In this document: positions 53,808 through 62,805 of the stretch, one piece after another | How positions within the stretch are numbered: position 1 is the stretch's first letter | How the letters are laid out: each line of letters opens with the position of its first letter | Source of the DNA: Ilyomonas limi | GTDB lineage: Bacteria > Bacteroidota > Bacteroidia > Chitinophagales > Chitinophagaceae | Length of the DNA stretch: 64,000 bases | Assembly (NCBI RefSeq): GCF_005233845.1 | Contig: NZ_SZQL01000013.1 | Span: 62,001 to 126,000 of the forward strand | Direction of reading: 5' to 3' | Notes under the pieces: generated by a model | Told to the model about the DNA's origin: nothing | The model's input: the letters and a program-made list of their open reading frames with translations, nothing else | The model's database searches: none | Made by a program: the position numbers and the translations under genes

Positions 53808-53826
53808 GTTGGTGGGGAACATCAAC
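53808..53826. repeat. Short hairpin repeat in the TspO/receptor gap
   Basis: Arms GTTGGTG / CATCAAC around GGGAA (one G-T pair). It looks like a decayed copy of a GC-rich intergenic repeat. The surrounding 295-bp gap has no supported gene. Confidence 0.35.
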
Positions 53827-53898
53827 GGCGGCGAGAACGCTAAATAATTATAATGCCGGCAAGAACATCAAAGAAGATAAATACCTTACCACAAAAAA

Positions 53899-53926
53899 TA
53901 AGCCTTGCATTACCCTGCAAGGCTTA
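53899..53926 (-). terminator. Terminator of the TonB-dependent receptor gene
   Basis: Perfect 11-bp stem TAAGCCTTGCA / TGCAAGGCTTA with a 6-nt loop. On the minus strand it is followed by TTTTTTG. Confidence 0.82.
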
Positions 53927-53957
53927 ATAATCTAACAAATTTTAATGAAAATATTGC

Positions 53958-56573
53958 TTATCCACCTCCCATCATTTCCGTGCCGGCAGGAGCACCTGAC
54001 GGCGCATTGCGGCGCTTGAATAAGGAAGCATCAAACTTTCCAAAACGATAATTAATGTTAAGCCGCACCACCTGCGGGTCTCTGCGGCGGGTTGCAATTT
54101 GCGAAAAGTATTCGGTAGGCGAAAAATACGATTCAGAATAGGTTTTAAAGCGTTGCGTACGTGCAAAGTCGTTGATGCTAAGTGTAATGGAAGCACCGCT
54201 GCCACCTTTCCAGTTCCAGTCTTTGCGTATCGCTGCATCAAAGCTGTATTGCGGATAAATATAGCCCTGTGCCGAGGTCATGGGTGGAGGTCCCCAACCA
54301 CGACCGCCCGAGCCTTCGTTGCGTGCGCTACCCGAAGAAGCCGGCAATACTGTTTTAGACTGATAATTGCCGGAGAGTTGTATAGAAAAACCTGCAGGCA
54401 GTTTGATGTTGTTGTTTAGCTTGGCAAACCAGCTCCAGCGCTCTACCGTTACATCATTCGTTAGGTTGCTGCCATTAATTTTGGAGTTAAACAAATTGAT
54501 ATTGGCAGTCATGTCCCAAACTTTTGCCAGCAAAATTTTGTTGGTAAATTCCAGTCCGTAAGTACTGCTGCTATTGGTATTTACAAACGTGCTGAAATAA
54601 ACGCTATCTGCTTTATTAATTGTTTTATCCGGGTTCAATCCGCGGTAAATATAGTTGGTGATGAGATTATCGGAATGTTTATAATAAACTGAAATGAGCA
54701 GGTTGGCACCTTTTGTATAAGCATTGCTGTAATTCACTTCAAAAGCATTGGTAAACTCAGGTTTTAGTGCCGGATTACCAACAGAAAGGTTCAGCGGATC
54801 GGTATTATCTATAAACGGCAGCAACTGGAAAAAGTTGGGGCGGTTGATACGCCGTGAGTAATTCGCCTGCATATCCTGTTTATCGCTCAACCGGAACGTA
54901 AGGAATGCACTTGGGAAAAGGCTGATTGGATAGCTCACTTTAAACCCGGAATCTTTGCCCAGCAAAGTGCCGTTGTAGTTAGAGCTTTCAGCCCGCAAAC
55001 CAACCTGATAGCTGAAGTTCTTTAGCTTCATGCTATAAGTAGCATAACCTGCATACACCTGGTCGGTGTATTTGTAGCGGCTACTAATGTTGGCAAGCGT
55101 TACATACCCTTTTACACTCGTATCATAGTATTCCTGTATGTTCTCGTTTTCGTAATTGCGGATAGCACCTCTCACGCCGGCTTCTATTTTTATTTTGTCC
55201 GTTACCGGATTTTCGTAATCGCTTTGTACCGTTACAAATCTGTTATACCCACCACCACCAATGCGTTGCAGGTAAGGCGTATATTTCTGGGCACCATCGG
55301 GTGCAAAATAGCGCGTATCGTAGTTGCCATCGCTGTTGCTGTTGCTATAATTGTAATTAACATCGGCAGTAAGGTCGTGACCATCTTTTGCAAAATTGTG
55401 TTTATACCCCAGTTGCGCGCCTGTGTTATGAAAGCTTCTTTTTGTAATGGCATCGCGGAGGCTTTTGGTAGTAAATGCGTCACTTACCACACTATCAATA
55501 GTCTGGTTTTCAGCGTTATTAAAATTGCCATTTACATAACTGCCCGAAACGGTGAGCGTATTTCTGTTATCGATAAAATAGTCAAATCCGCCTCGCACAA
55601 AGGCAAACGAACCATTCATCGTACCATCGCTGTACTGATGAATATTATCCGCTGTGCCATTGATATAATTGTTTCTCAAGACATCTGTGGTAGAAGAAGA
55701 TTTGCGCTGGTTTACGTTTCCACTTAGGAAAAAATTCACCTTATTCTGGCGGGCATTGATATCGAAACCGCCGTTCATTCTTCCTCTCGAATCGGCACCT
55801 ACACGTATATTACCATTGTAGCCTATCTTTTTATTTTTCTTCAATACAATATTCAATATACCGGCATTACCACCCGAAGCATCGTACTTGGCAGAAGGAT
55901 TGGTGATCAGTTCTACCTTGTCAATAATGTCTGCGGGTATCTGGTCGAGCGTTAAGGTTGTCGGGCGACCATCCACAAATATGGTTGGTGCGGCATTGCG
56001 CAGCGTTACATTGCCATCAATATCCACGTTTAAAGATGGTATTTGCTTCATTACTTCGGTAGCTGTTTGTCCGGTAGTAACGATGTTTTTATCCACATTA
56101 AATACTCTTCTGTCCACGCCCATTTCAAAAAATGGTTTGGCACTCGTAGTAACGGTAACACCGGCCAAATTGGTTTCAGAAGGTTCGAGTTTGATGTTGC
56201 CCAAGTCCTTATCGAAGGAGCCGGCTGAAAAAGAAACTTTATCTGTAAAATCGGTGTACCCGATGTTGGATACATGCAGTGTAAAATTGCCGCGAACCGG
56301 CAGTTTGTCGAGGTTAAAATCGCCGTTAGGCTCCGTAAGTACAGTAGCTACGGGCATGTCGTGCGTTTTACCCGTACTGTCTTTCCGGGAAGCAATCAGC
56401 AATACGGTAGCGCCATTTAAACCTTTATTGGTTTTGGCATCCACTACTTTACCAAAAAAATGTCCGTTATTAGCCATAGGCGCAAAGTTGCCTCTGGGTT
56501 GCCCGCCGCCCGGAGGCTGCGCAATGGAAAGCAGGCAGGAAAGGGATAAGAAGAGTAATAAAAGGTATTTCAT
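53958..56573 (-). CDS. TonB-dependent outer membrane receptor
   Basis: An 871-aa outer membrane protein. A Sec signal peptide (about residues 1-18) precedes a carboxypeptidase-regulatory-like domain (GKVVDAKTNKGLNGATVLL, about 41-59 onward), the plug (about 145-250, with RNAAPTIFVDGRPTTLTLDQ), and a large barrel of the outer-membrane-beta-barrel family (RINRPNFFQLLPFIDNTDPL, NYRFGKFDASLF near the end). The lack of a SusD partner and the barrel subtype distinguish it from SusC. It imports or binds an unknown ligand. It is a single-gene unit with its own terminator. Confidence 0.9.
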   Translation of the reverse strand: MKYLLLLFLSLSCLLSIAQPPGGGQPRGNFAPMANNGHFFGKVVDAKTNKGLNGATVLLIASRKDSTGKTHDMPVATVLTEPNGDFNLDKLPVRGNFTLHVSNIGYTDFTDKVSFSAGSFDKDLGNIKLEPSETNLAGVTVTTSAKPFFEMGVDRRVFNVDKNIVTTGQTATEVMKQIPSLNVDIDGNVTLRNAAPTIFVDGRPTTLTLDQIPADIIDKVELITNPSAKYDASGGNAGILNIVLKKNKKIGYNGNIRVGADSRGRMNGGFDINARQNKVNFFLSGNVNQRKSSSTTDVLRNNYINGTADNIHQYSDGTMNGSFAFVRGGFDYFIDNRNTLTVSGSYVNGNFNNAENQTIDSVVSDAFTTKSLRDAITKRSFHNTGAQLGYKHNFAKDGHDLTADVNYNYSNSNSDGNYDTRYFAPDGAQKYTPYLQRIGGGGYNRFVTVQSDYENPVTDKIKIEAGVRGAIRNYENENIQEYYDTSVKGYVTLANISSRYKYTDQVYAGYATYSMKLKNFSYQVGLRAESSNYNGTLLGKDSGFKVSYPISLFPSAFLTFRLSDKQDMQANYSRRINRPNFFQLLPFIDNTDPLNLSVGNPALKPEFTNAFEVNYSNAYTKGANLLISVYYKHSDNLITNYIYRGLNPDKTINKADSVYFSTFVNTNSSSTYGLEFTNKILLAKVWDMTANINLFNSKINGSNLTNDVTVERWSWFAKLNNNIKLPAGFSIQLSGNYQSKTVLPASSGSARNEGSGGRGWGPPPMTSAQGYIYPQYSFDAAIRKDWNWKGGSGASITLSINDFARTQRFKTYSESYFSPTEYFSQIATRRRDPQVVRLNINYRFGKFDASLFKRRNAPSGAPAGTEMMGGG

Positions 56574-56688
56574 ACAGGGTTTCTTTATAGTGATTACTTA
56601 TATAACTTTAGCCATCATACAAGAATCACCGCAAAGTTTGAGCAACGGATAATGCTGTATGAAAGTTTTCGGCTATACCCTGCTTAGT

Positions 56689-57249
56689 TTAGGCAATCCG
56701 TGTTAAGAAAATCTGAATGCCGCCGGTAACGAAGCCGATAAGCGCACCGAAAAACGCTATTTTGTTCAATTCGCTTCGCAATGCATATTTAACTTTATTG
56801 ATATCAATAGCTTCCAGCCTGTTTGCAACTATTTTATCTATCGCTATTGCCGACGTTGCATTGGATAAATATTGATTGATAATGGTTGGAAAAAGTTCTT
56901 TCAATTCGGCCATAAATATGGCTTTCATATCTGCCACTAATTTGTCGCTGATGAACATAGTGAGCATAGGCATGGCAGCAGGCAATTTCACCCGTAAAAA
57001 GTGGTCAATGTGCTCTTCGGCAACAGGCAGTATTTTTTCAATCGCTTCTTTGCTGGTGAGTTTGGCCGCTATCTCATCGAACGAAAAACCGGCAGCCACG
57101 TAACTCCCTGCCTGCATTGCTAACGTTTTTTGCTGCGCCTGCAAACGTTTGAAGAATAAACTGATTCCTAAACGGCTTATCAGCCAGCCGGTGAAGGCTG
57201 AAATAATGGGTAATAAGTATAACAAAGTATTTGTCATAAATAATTGCAT
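56689..57249 (-). CDS. DUF445-type membrane protein
   Basis: A 186-aa protein with an N-terminal helix (LLYLLPIISAFTGWLISRL) and a C-terminal helix (IAFFGALIGFVTGGIQIFL), and a charged helical middle part. This fits the DUF445 family, short form. Function unknown. ATG 57249 is used; ATG 57237 four codons later is an alternative. It follows the tRNA-His gene and its terminator on the same strand. Confidence 0.72.
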   Translation of the reverse strand: MQLFMTNTLLYLLPIISAFTGWLISRLGISLFFKRLQAQQKTLAMQAGSYVAAGFSFDEIAAKLTSKEAIEKILPVAEEHIDHFLRVKLPAAMPMLTMFISDKLVADMKAIFMAELKELFPTIINQYLSNATSAIAIDKIVANRLEAIDINKVKYALRSELNKIAFFGALIGFVTGGIQIFLTRIA

Positions 57250-57256
57250 TCAGTAA

Positions 57257-57291
57257 AAAAGCCTTGCAAATATTGTATTTACAAGGCTTTT
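57257..57291 (-). terminator. Terminator after tRNA-His
   Basis: 10-bp perfect stem AAAAGCCTTG / CAAGGCTTTT with a 15-nt loop, continuing TT on the minus strand. It lies 10 bases past the tRNA 3' end. Confidence 0.8.
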
Positions 57292-57301
57292 ACTATGTGT
57301 G

Positions 57302-57376
<75 letters not shown>

Positions 57377-57388
57377 GTACAAGGGCTG

Positions 57389-57419
57389 CAAATGTAAAAT
57401 GATTTTGCTGTAAAACAAA
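57389..57419 (-). promoter_or_regulatory. Bacteroidota-type promoter of tRNA-His
   Basis: On the minus strand TTTG-N19-TACATTTG, a full consensus match. The -7 box ends 12 bases before the mature tRNA 5' end. Confidence 0.78.
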
Positions 57420-58193
57420 TGATTTGTTGCTAAAAATTTCTTTTAAACCGTGGAGGCATTACGTTATAGAAAGGTATTCTGATGTTTGGCTGATTTTTGC
57501 ACTGTTTATATACACTGTTACAGAAAATTGTTCACTTTATGAGCAGGTGTACACACTAAAGGTTTTGAAAGTTTGACTTCTCACAGTGAGTTCTTATTTG
57601 TCACTTTTTTCTTGATAAAAAAGTAACCAAAAAGTATGAATGTACTGATGTTTTACCAATGGTATTCATAAGAGCGCTGCGCTTAGTTATTTCGTGAACT
57701 ACTATTTTCTTTTGCCTCAATGAGCCACTCCGTGGGTTCAAGGATTGCATGATCGCTCCGCGCATCCGTCCGGGCATGCGCCTCCACTTACACTAATTGC
57801 ATCTCTGTTTTAGATGAATGGCCTGGCTGGCAATGATTCCAGGAGCATCGGTGTATTCCCTACTAAGGTTGAAATTAATTTATGTAACCGTGTAGTAAGG
57901 CTAATATGGTAGTGTCTCAGTTTGAAATTTAATGCTCGACCGCGCAATAGCCCTGCACTTTGTTTATTACAACTGATGCAACATTCTTATAAACATATTT
58001 TACATTTATATACTGTTTATTTTAACGGGAGTTTAAGTTTTAATGCTGCTGCGAACACCACTAATATCTATATTCTCATAGACACAGATAAAATCATTTA
58101 TATTTATTAATAAATCAACTTCCGGTATCCGCGATTTTGATAATAAATTAAATTCGGTTTCAATTTTGTTTCCACGTTTCTTTACCTAATCTT
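57420..58193. other. Long non-coding region before the CheB-CheR kinase gene
   Basis: About 770 bases with no supported gene. It holds an inverted repeat ACTTTTTT / AAAAAAGT at 57603-57624 followed by AACCAAAAAG, which resembles a Bacteroidota intergenic repeat. A GC-richer patch at 57715-57790 is unlike its surroundings, and the left 34-bp inverted repeat starts at 57908. A 62-codon ORF at 57922 is judged spurious. Confidence 0.5.
57908..57941 (+). repeat. Left 34-bp inverted repeat flanking the kinase gene
   Basis: Begins GGTAGTGT, core CTCAGTTTGAAATTTAAT, ends GCTCGACC. Its reverse complement recurs at 61901-61934 with 30 of 34 positions identical; all four differences are transitions. 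Confidence 0.85.
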
Positions 58194-61100
58194 ATGAACA
58201 CACCTAACGATCAACCGGAAAAACAACCTATTACCAATCATGCTGCCCTTCCTGTTGTTGCTTTGGGCGCTTCTGCCGGAGGTTTAGATGCCATCGTACA
58301 ATTACTCAGTGTGCTTACAGCAGATACAGGCATGGCTTATGTAATCATCCAGCATCTTGCCCCCACGCATGAGAGCATGCTGTCTTCCATTCTTGGTAAA
58401 CATACCAAAATGACGGTACAGGAAGTAACAGACCGGGTACTGGTGGAGCCTAATGTTGTTTATATCATCCCGCCCGGTAAAGACATGGAAATTATAGATG
58501 GTCATCTTACATTAGCTCCCAGGACTGCAAAGCTGAACATGCCCATTGATAAATTCTTTATTTCACTGGCTGAAGTAAAAGGCAGCGACGCTATTGGAAT
58601 AGTGCTTTCCGGCGCTGCTACAGATGGCACAGCAGGGTTGAAAGCAATCAGGGAAGCAGGCGGATTAACCATTGTTCAGGATGATTCCGCCAAGTTCCAG
58701 AGCATGCCTAAAAGTGCTATTGCGGAAGGGGTAGTAGATTTGGTGCTCCGCCCCGAAGACATTGCCAAAGAATTAATAAAGATTAGCAGAAATCCTTTTG
58801 CACGGAAAAGCCTGGACGATGCTGGTGAAGAGAAGGATAACAACGATGAAGAGGTGCAGCATATTTTTAAACAACTGAAAGAATATGCAGGCGTTAATTT
58901 TAATTTTTACAAAGAGACAAGTGTATACAGGCGCATGATACGCCGCATGCTGATTATAAACCTGCAATCATTTAAAGATTACAACAACTATCTTAAAGAG
59001 CATAGGGAAGAATTGAACCTTCTGTACGATGACTTACTGATAAATGTTACCAGGTTTTTCAGAGAACCTGAAACAAATGAATATGTAAGCAGCACTTTAC
59101 TGCCACACATACTAAAAAATAAAAAGAATAACGAACCTATCAGAATATGGGTGCCTGCCTGCGCAGCAGGTCAGGAAGTGTATTCGCTGGCTATGCTGTT
59201 GTTAGAAACAACAAATACCCATAAGCAGAAACCTGTGATACAAATTTTTGGAAGTGATTTAAGCGAAAACTGTATAAAAAAAGCAAGAATAGGCGTCTAT
59301 TCAAAAAATGAAGTGGACAATATTCCGCCACCACTGCTTACGCGGTATTTTGATGCCATAGATGTAGGCTACCGGGTTAAAAAAACAATCAAGGAACTAT
59401 GTTTGTTTACCAGGCATAATGTTTTGACTGATCCTCCTTTTTCAAGATTGGATCTCATTAGCTGCTGTAATTTCCTGATTTATCTAAAAGCGGAAGGACA
59501 ACACAAAGTAATACATACTTTTCATTATGCGCTGCAAAACGATGGCTACCTGGTATTAGGCAAATCTGAAACCATTGGCAACGCTACTAAATACTTTAAA
59601 TATGTAGGTAATGAATTCAAGGCAAATATTTATATAAAAGAGTTTTACAAACGGGCTTTGTTACTAAACCAAACCTTTTTAAACGATAATTTACGGGTAC
59701 AGGATAGCGAAGAAAAGCAGAAAATAAACAGCATTCCAGGTGCAGCTCCTTTAAACCTGGCTGTAGATCACCTGCTGCTGACACAATTTATTCCTTCCAA
59801 CGTGGTCATCAACAAAGAAATGGAAATATTGCAGTTCCGGGGGTCAACCAGCCTGTACCTGGAACCAGCACAGGGAGCAGCCTCCTTTAACCTGTTGAAA
59901 ATGGCACGTACCGGGCTAAAAGTTGAACTCAGGAATGCTGTTTTTAAATCTATGAGAAGCGGTCAGGCTGCTAAAAAGGAAGGACTGGAATTTAAATTCC
60001 AGGATGTTAGCTACAAGTGTGATATAGAAGTAGTACCGCTACATATCGTTCCCGATGAAAAGTATTATTTGGTATTATTCAAAAATACACCAGCCAGTGC
60101 CTTGTCAGAACCTGCTACTAATAAACGTAAAAGCGGAAGAGAAAAGGAACTGGAAAAAGAGCTTCTGGTTATAAAGGAAGACATGACCACCATTATTGAA
60201 GAGCGGGAAGGTGCTATAGAAGAATTACAAACGGCTAATGAGGAGATTATTTCAACCAATGAAGAACTGCAAACAATTAATGAAGAGTTGCATACTTCAA
60301 AGGAAGAAATGGAATCAACCAATGAAGAGCTTGCTACCATTAACGACCAGTTGATGCTGCGCAATGAGCAGTTGAATGAATTACAGAATTATACAGATGG
60401 CATCGTAGCAACTATTGCTGAAGCGATGATTGTGCTTGATAAAAACCTGGTAGTGAGATCAGCTAACCAGAGCTTTTATGCCCTTTTTAAAACCAGCCCG
60501 GAAGAAACAGAAGGCTTTTACCTGTTTGATTTGGGTAATGGTCAATGGAAGATACCGCGGCTAAAAGAATTGTTGCTACAGGTTATACCACAGAGAAATG
60601 AAATCTATAATTTTAAAGTAACACATGAGTTTCCCCGCATAGGCAATAAAATTATGATGCTCAATGCAAAGTTGTTATCGCAAAAGATACATAGCCAGGA
60701 ACTGATCTTTTTAGCTATACAGGATATTACTGCGCATGTGGAGGCAGAGAAAATAATCCGGGAAAGAGAGGAATGGTTTAACAATATGGCTAATAATGCT
60801 CCGGTGATGATCTGGGTGGCGGGAAAGGATAAGACAATAACTTTCTTCAATAATACCTGGTATGCCTTTACAGGCAATACCGCTTCCGAAAACGTGGAAA
60901 ATGATTGGATGAAGGCTATTCAAAAGGAAGATGTAGAGCGTTATCTCACAGCATATAATGAATCGTTTGATAGTCAACAGCCGTTCACCATAGAATATCG
61001 TTTGAAACGGTATGACAGCGTTTACAGATGGGTGCTTAATCAGGGAAAACCTACTTATGATGGAAGTAGTAATTTTACCGGATATATTGGCACCTGTACA

Positions 61101-61814
61101 GATATAGATGACCAGAAAAAAATAGCAGAAAAAAAAGATGAGTTTATAACTATTGCCAGCCATGAATTAAAGACTCCTTTAACCACTGCAAAAGCTTATG
61201 TGCAGTTATTAGAAGACCTTCTTAAAGAAAACGGCAACGAAGAGATCATTACATTTTTGCATAAAACCAAGGTCTCCATTGAAAAGCTAAACCAGTTGAT
61301 TGGACAATTGCTGGATACGACCAAATTGCAGAATGGCAAAATGACCCTGAATATCACTGAATTCAATTTTGAAGACCTGTTTATTGAAACAATTGACTTT
61401 ATACGTGCATCACACCCTAAATACAATATAACGGCTACAGGTAATGCCGGTACTACAATACATGCAGATTATGAACGCCTGCAACAGGTGATCACCAATT
61501 TATTAACTAATGCTGTTAAGTATTCTCAATCGTCTGAAAAGATTGAAATACATGTTGGGGATAGCAATGATGAATTACTGTTTTCAGTAAGAGACCATGG
61601 TGTTGGTATTCACCCCAATAATCAAAAGAATATTTTTGAGAAGTATTACAGAGAGGCTGAGAAAACAACTCATTATCCCGGCTTAGGGGTTGGGCTATTT
61701 ATTGCCGCGGAAATAATTGAACGCCATCATGGACGTATATGGGTAGAAAGCATGGTTGGAGAGGGATCTACATTTTACTTTACCATACCCCTAAAAAGGT
61801 CATCAGGTGATTAG
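58194..61814 (+). CDS. CheB-CheR-PAS-histidine kinase fusion protein
   Basis: A 1206-aa cytoplasmic signalling protein. CheB-type methylesterase: Ser27 (GASAGG), His54 (IIQHLAPTHES) and Asp144 (GAATDGTAG) are all present. CheR-type methyltransferase follows at about 225-485. Its NVTRFFREP is normal, but the SAM motif reads VPACAAGQEVYS at 320-331 and a second motif reads ISCCNFLIYL at 422-431. A long coiled coil spans about 648-735, followed by two PAS domains (about 735-850 and 857-975). The kinase core has His990 (ASHELKTPLT), N box NLLTNAVKYS, DHGVGI and GLGVGLFIA. There is no receiver domain. No cognate response regulator or chemotaxis gene is nearby. It lies between 34-bp inverted repeats. 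Confidence 0.93.
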   Translation: MNTPNDQPEKQPITNHAALPVVALGASAGGLDAIVQLLSVLTADTGMAYVIIQHLAPTHESMLSSILGKHTKMTVQEVTDRVLVEPNVVYIIPPGKDMEIIDGHLTLAPRTAKLNMPIDKFFISLAEVKGSDAIGIVLSGAATDGTAGLKAIREAGGLTIVQDDSAKFQSMPKSAIAEGVVDLVLRPEDIAKELIKISRNPFARKSLDDAGEEKDNNDEEVQHIFKQLKEYAGVNFNFYKETSVYRRMIRRMLIINLQSFKDYNNYLKEHREELNLLYDDLLINVTRFFREPETNEYVSSTLLPHILKNKKNNEPIRIWVPACAAGQEVYSLAMLLLETTNTHKQKPVIQIFGSDLSENCIKKARIGVYSKNEVDNIPPPLLTRYFDAIDVGYRVKKTIKELCLFTRHNVLTDPPFSRLDLISCCNFLIYLKAEGQHKVIHTFHYALQNDGYLVLGKSETIGNATKYFKYVGNEFKANIYIKEFYKRALLLNQTFLNDNLRVQDSEEKQKINSIPGAAPLNLAVDHLLLTQFIPSNVVINKEMEILQFRGSTSLYLEPAQGAASFNLLKMARTGLKVELRNAVFKSMRSGQAAKKEGLEFKFQDVSYKCDIEVVPLHIVPDEKYYLVLFKNTPASALSEPATNKRKSGREKELEKELLVIKEDMTTIIEEREGAIEELQTANEEIISTNEELQTINEELHTSKEEMESTNEELATINDQLMLRNEQLNELQNYTDGIVATIAEAMIVLDKNLVVRSANQSFYALFKTSPEETEGFYLFDLGNGQWKIPRLKELLLQVIPQRNEIYNFKVTHEFPRIGNKIMMLNAKLLSQKIHSQELIFLAIQDITAHVEAEKIIREREEWFNNMANNAPVMIWVAGKDKTITFFNNTWYAFTGNTASENVENDWMKAIQKEDVERYLTAYNESFDSQQPFTIEYRLKRYDSVYRWVLNQGKPTYDGSSNFTGYIGTCTDIDDQKKIAEKKDEFITIASHELKTPLTTAKAYVQLLEDLLKENGNEEIITFLHKTKVSIEKLNQLIGQLLDTTKLQNGKMTLNITEFNFEDLFIETIDFIRASHPKYNITATGNAGTTIHADYERLQQVITNLLTNAVKYSQSSEKIEIHVGDSNDELLFSVRDHGVGIHPNNQKNIFEKYYREAEKTTHYPGLGVGLFIAAEIIERHHGRIWVESMVGEGSTFYFTIPLKRSSGD

Positions 61815-62230
61815 AATTGTACGTTTCTCTACCTATGAAACTCTTAGCTCAATAGATTGTCCTGCATCGTAGGAGTAACAGATATTATTCTTTATTGTGA
61901 GGTCAAGTATTAAATTTCAAACTGAGGCGCTACCTAAAATTTAGTTGTTTAAAAAATAAGATATAATACAGCTTTATTCTTCCTGGTGTCTTTGCGCCTT
62001 CACAATTATCATTATTTCCACGTAAATCCTGTTTGATAGGTAATGAAAATTTATTGGTAAAATACATAGCTATTTACCAATTTCAGATTAATATCTCTGA
62101 ACGCTTACTTCTTTATAAAAGCAATACTCCTGCTCCGGCATCACATATTTATGCTATTGAAACAGCTTCATCAGCCATCTATTTTTGCAGTACACAATTC
62201 AACCTAAACCCTGAAAAAAACACACAGATT
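61815..62230. other. Non-coding stretch after the kinase gene
   Basis: 416 bases without a supported gene. It contains the right 34-bp inverted repeat and a patch near 61983-62000 (TGGTGTCTTTGCGCCTTCAC) that looks like a decayed intergenic repeat. The lipoprotein frame is open here, but its likely start is at 62231. Confidence 0.5.
61901..61934 (-). repeat. Right 34-bp inverted repeat flanking the kinase gene
   Basis: Reverse complement of the repeat at 57908-57941 with four transition differences. The perfect shared core is 18 bp. It ends 120 bases after the kinase stop. Confidence 0.85.
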
Positions 62231-62620
62231 ATGAAACATGTTAGAATGTTGGTGCTGGCAATAGCAGTTATCTTTTTTGCAGCTTCGTGCAGTAAAGACA
62301 AAGGCGACAAGCCTGCCGATAATGCCTCTATCAAAGGCAGATGGAATGTAAGTTCTATACTTACTATTGAGCCCGACGCCGAGCCTTATACTTACACCGG
62401 ACAAAATGGTGACTTTGTAGAATTTAAAGAAGACGGCACCATGTCGTCGAGTGTGGATGGCTACGAGCAAACGGTAGATTATGAAATAATAGATGCTACA
62501 CACGTAAAAGTAGATGGCAGTGTTACCGAAGTAAAGGAATTAACAAATAGTAAACTGGTAATGCTTGATCCGGCACACGAAGGACAACCCGAAGATATTA
62601 CTTACACACTTACCAAATAA
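62231..62620 (+). CDS. Small lipocalin-like lipoprotein
   Basis: A 129-aa lipoprotein with signal peptide and lipobox FAASC (Cys about residue 20). The mature part opens IKGRWNVSSILTIEPD and continues DFVEFKEDGTMSSSVDGYEQTVDYEI, the pattern of the Bacteroidota lipocalin-like family. The frame stays open to 62033, but ATG 62231 gives the lipoprotein signal directly. Ligand and role unknown. A terminator follows. Confidence 0.78.
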   Translation: MKHVRMLVLAIAVIFFAASCSKDKGDKPADNASIKGRWNVSSILTIEPDAEPYTYTGQNGDFVEFKEDGTMSSSVDGYEQTVDYEIIDATHVKVDGSVTEVKELTNSKLVMLDPAHEGQPEDITYTLTK

Positions 62621-62641
62621 ATATTCACATACATAGCAAGT

Positions 62642-62670
62642 AAAAAGTGAGGCTGCAGACCTCACTTTTT
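62642..62670 (+). terminator. Intrinsic terminator after the lipocalin-like gene
   Basis: Perfect 11-bp stem AAAAAGTGAGG / CCTCACTTTTT, 7-nt loop, then GTTTTT. Confidence 0.9.
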
Positions 62671-62686
62671 GTTTTTAATCTGTTTA

Positions 62687-62798
62687 GCCACGAAGATGAT
62701 AAGGTTAATTATATTTAAATATTTACGCTGCGATACAAGAATACAAAGCACGTAAATAATACAGTTGATACAACTTTGTGCCTTTGTTCCTTCGTGGC
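62687..62798. repeat. 112-bp segment bounded by 9-bp inverted repeats
   Basis: Arms GCCACGAAG (62687-62695) and CTTCGTGGC (62790-62798). The right end reads CTTTGTGCCTTTGTTCCTTC, a form of a common Bacteroidota intergenic repeat. It lies in the convergent gap before the SpmA/B-type gene. Confidence 0.55.
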
Positions 62799-62805
62799 AA
62801 TATCA

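Noticed and set aside
53708-53935. 75-codon ORF before the TonB-dependent receptor gene
   Set aside because: It lies across a repeat hairpin and the receptor terminator and reads as random sequence.
57922-58110. 62-codon ORF before the kinase gene
   Set aside because: It begins inside the left inverted repeat and has no protein-like features.
58194-61814. Kinase gene as part of a chemotaxis operon
   Set aside because: No CheA, CheW, CheY or receptor genes flank it, and both sides are long non-coding stretches.
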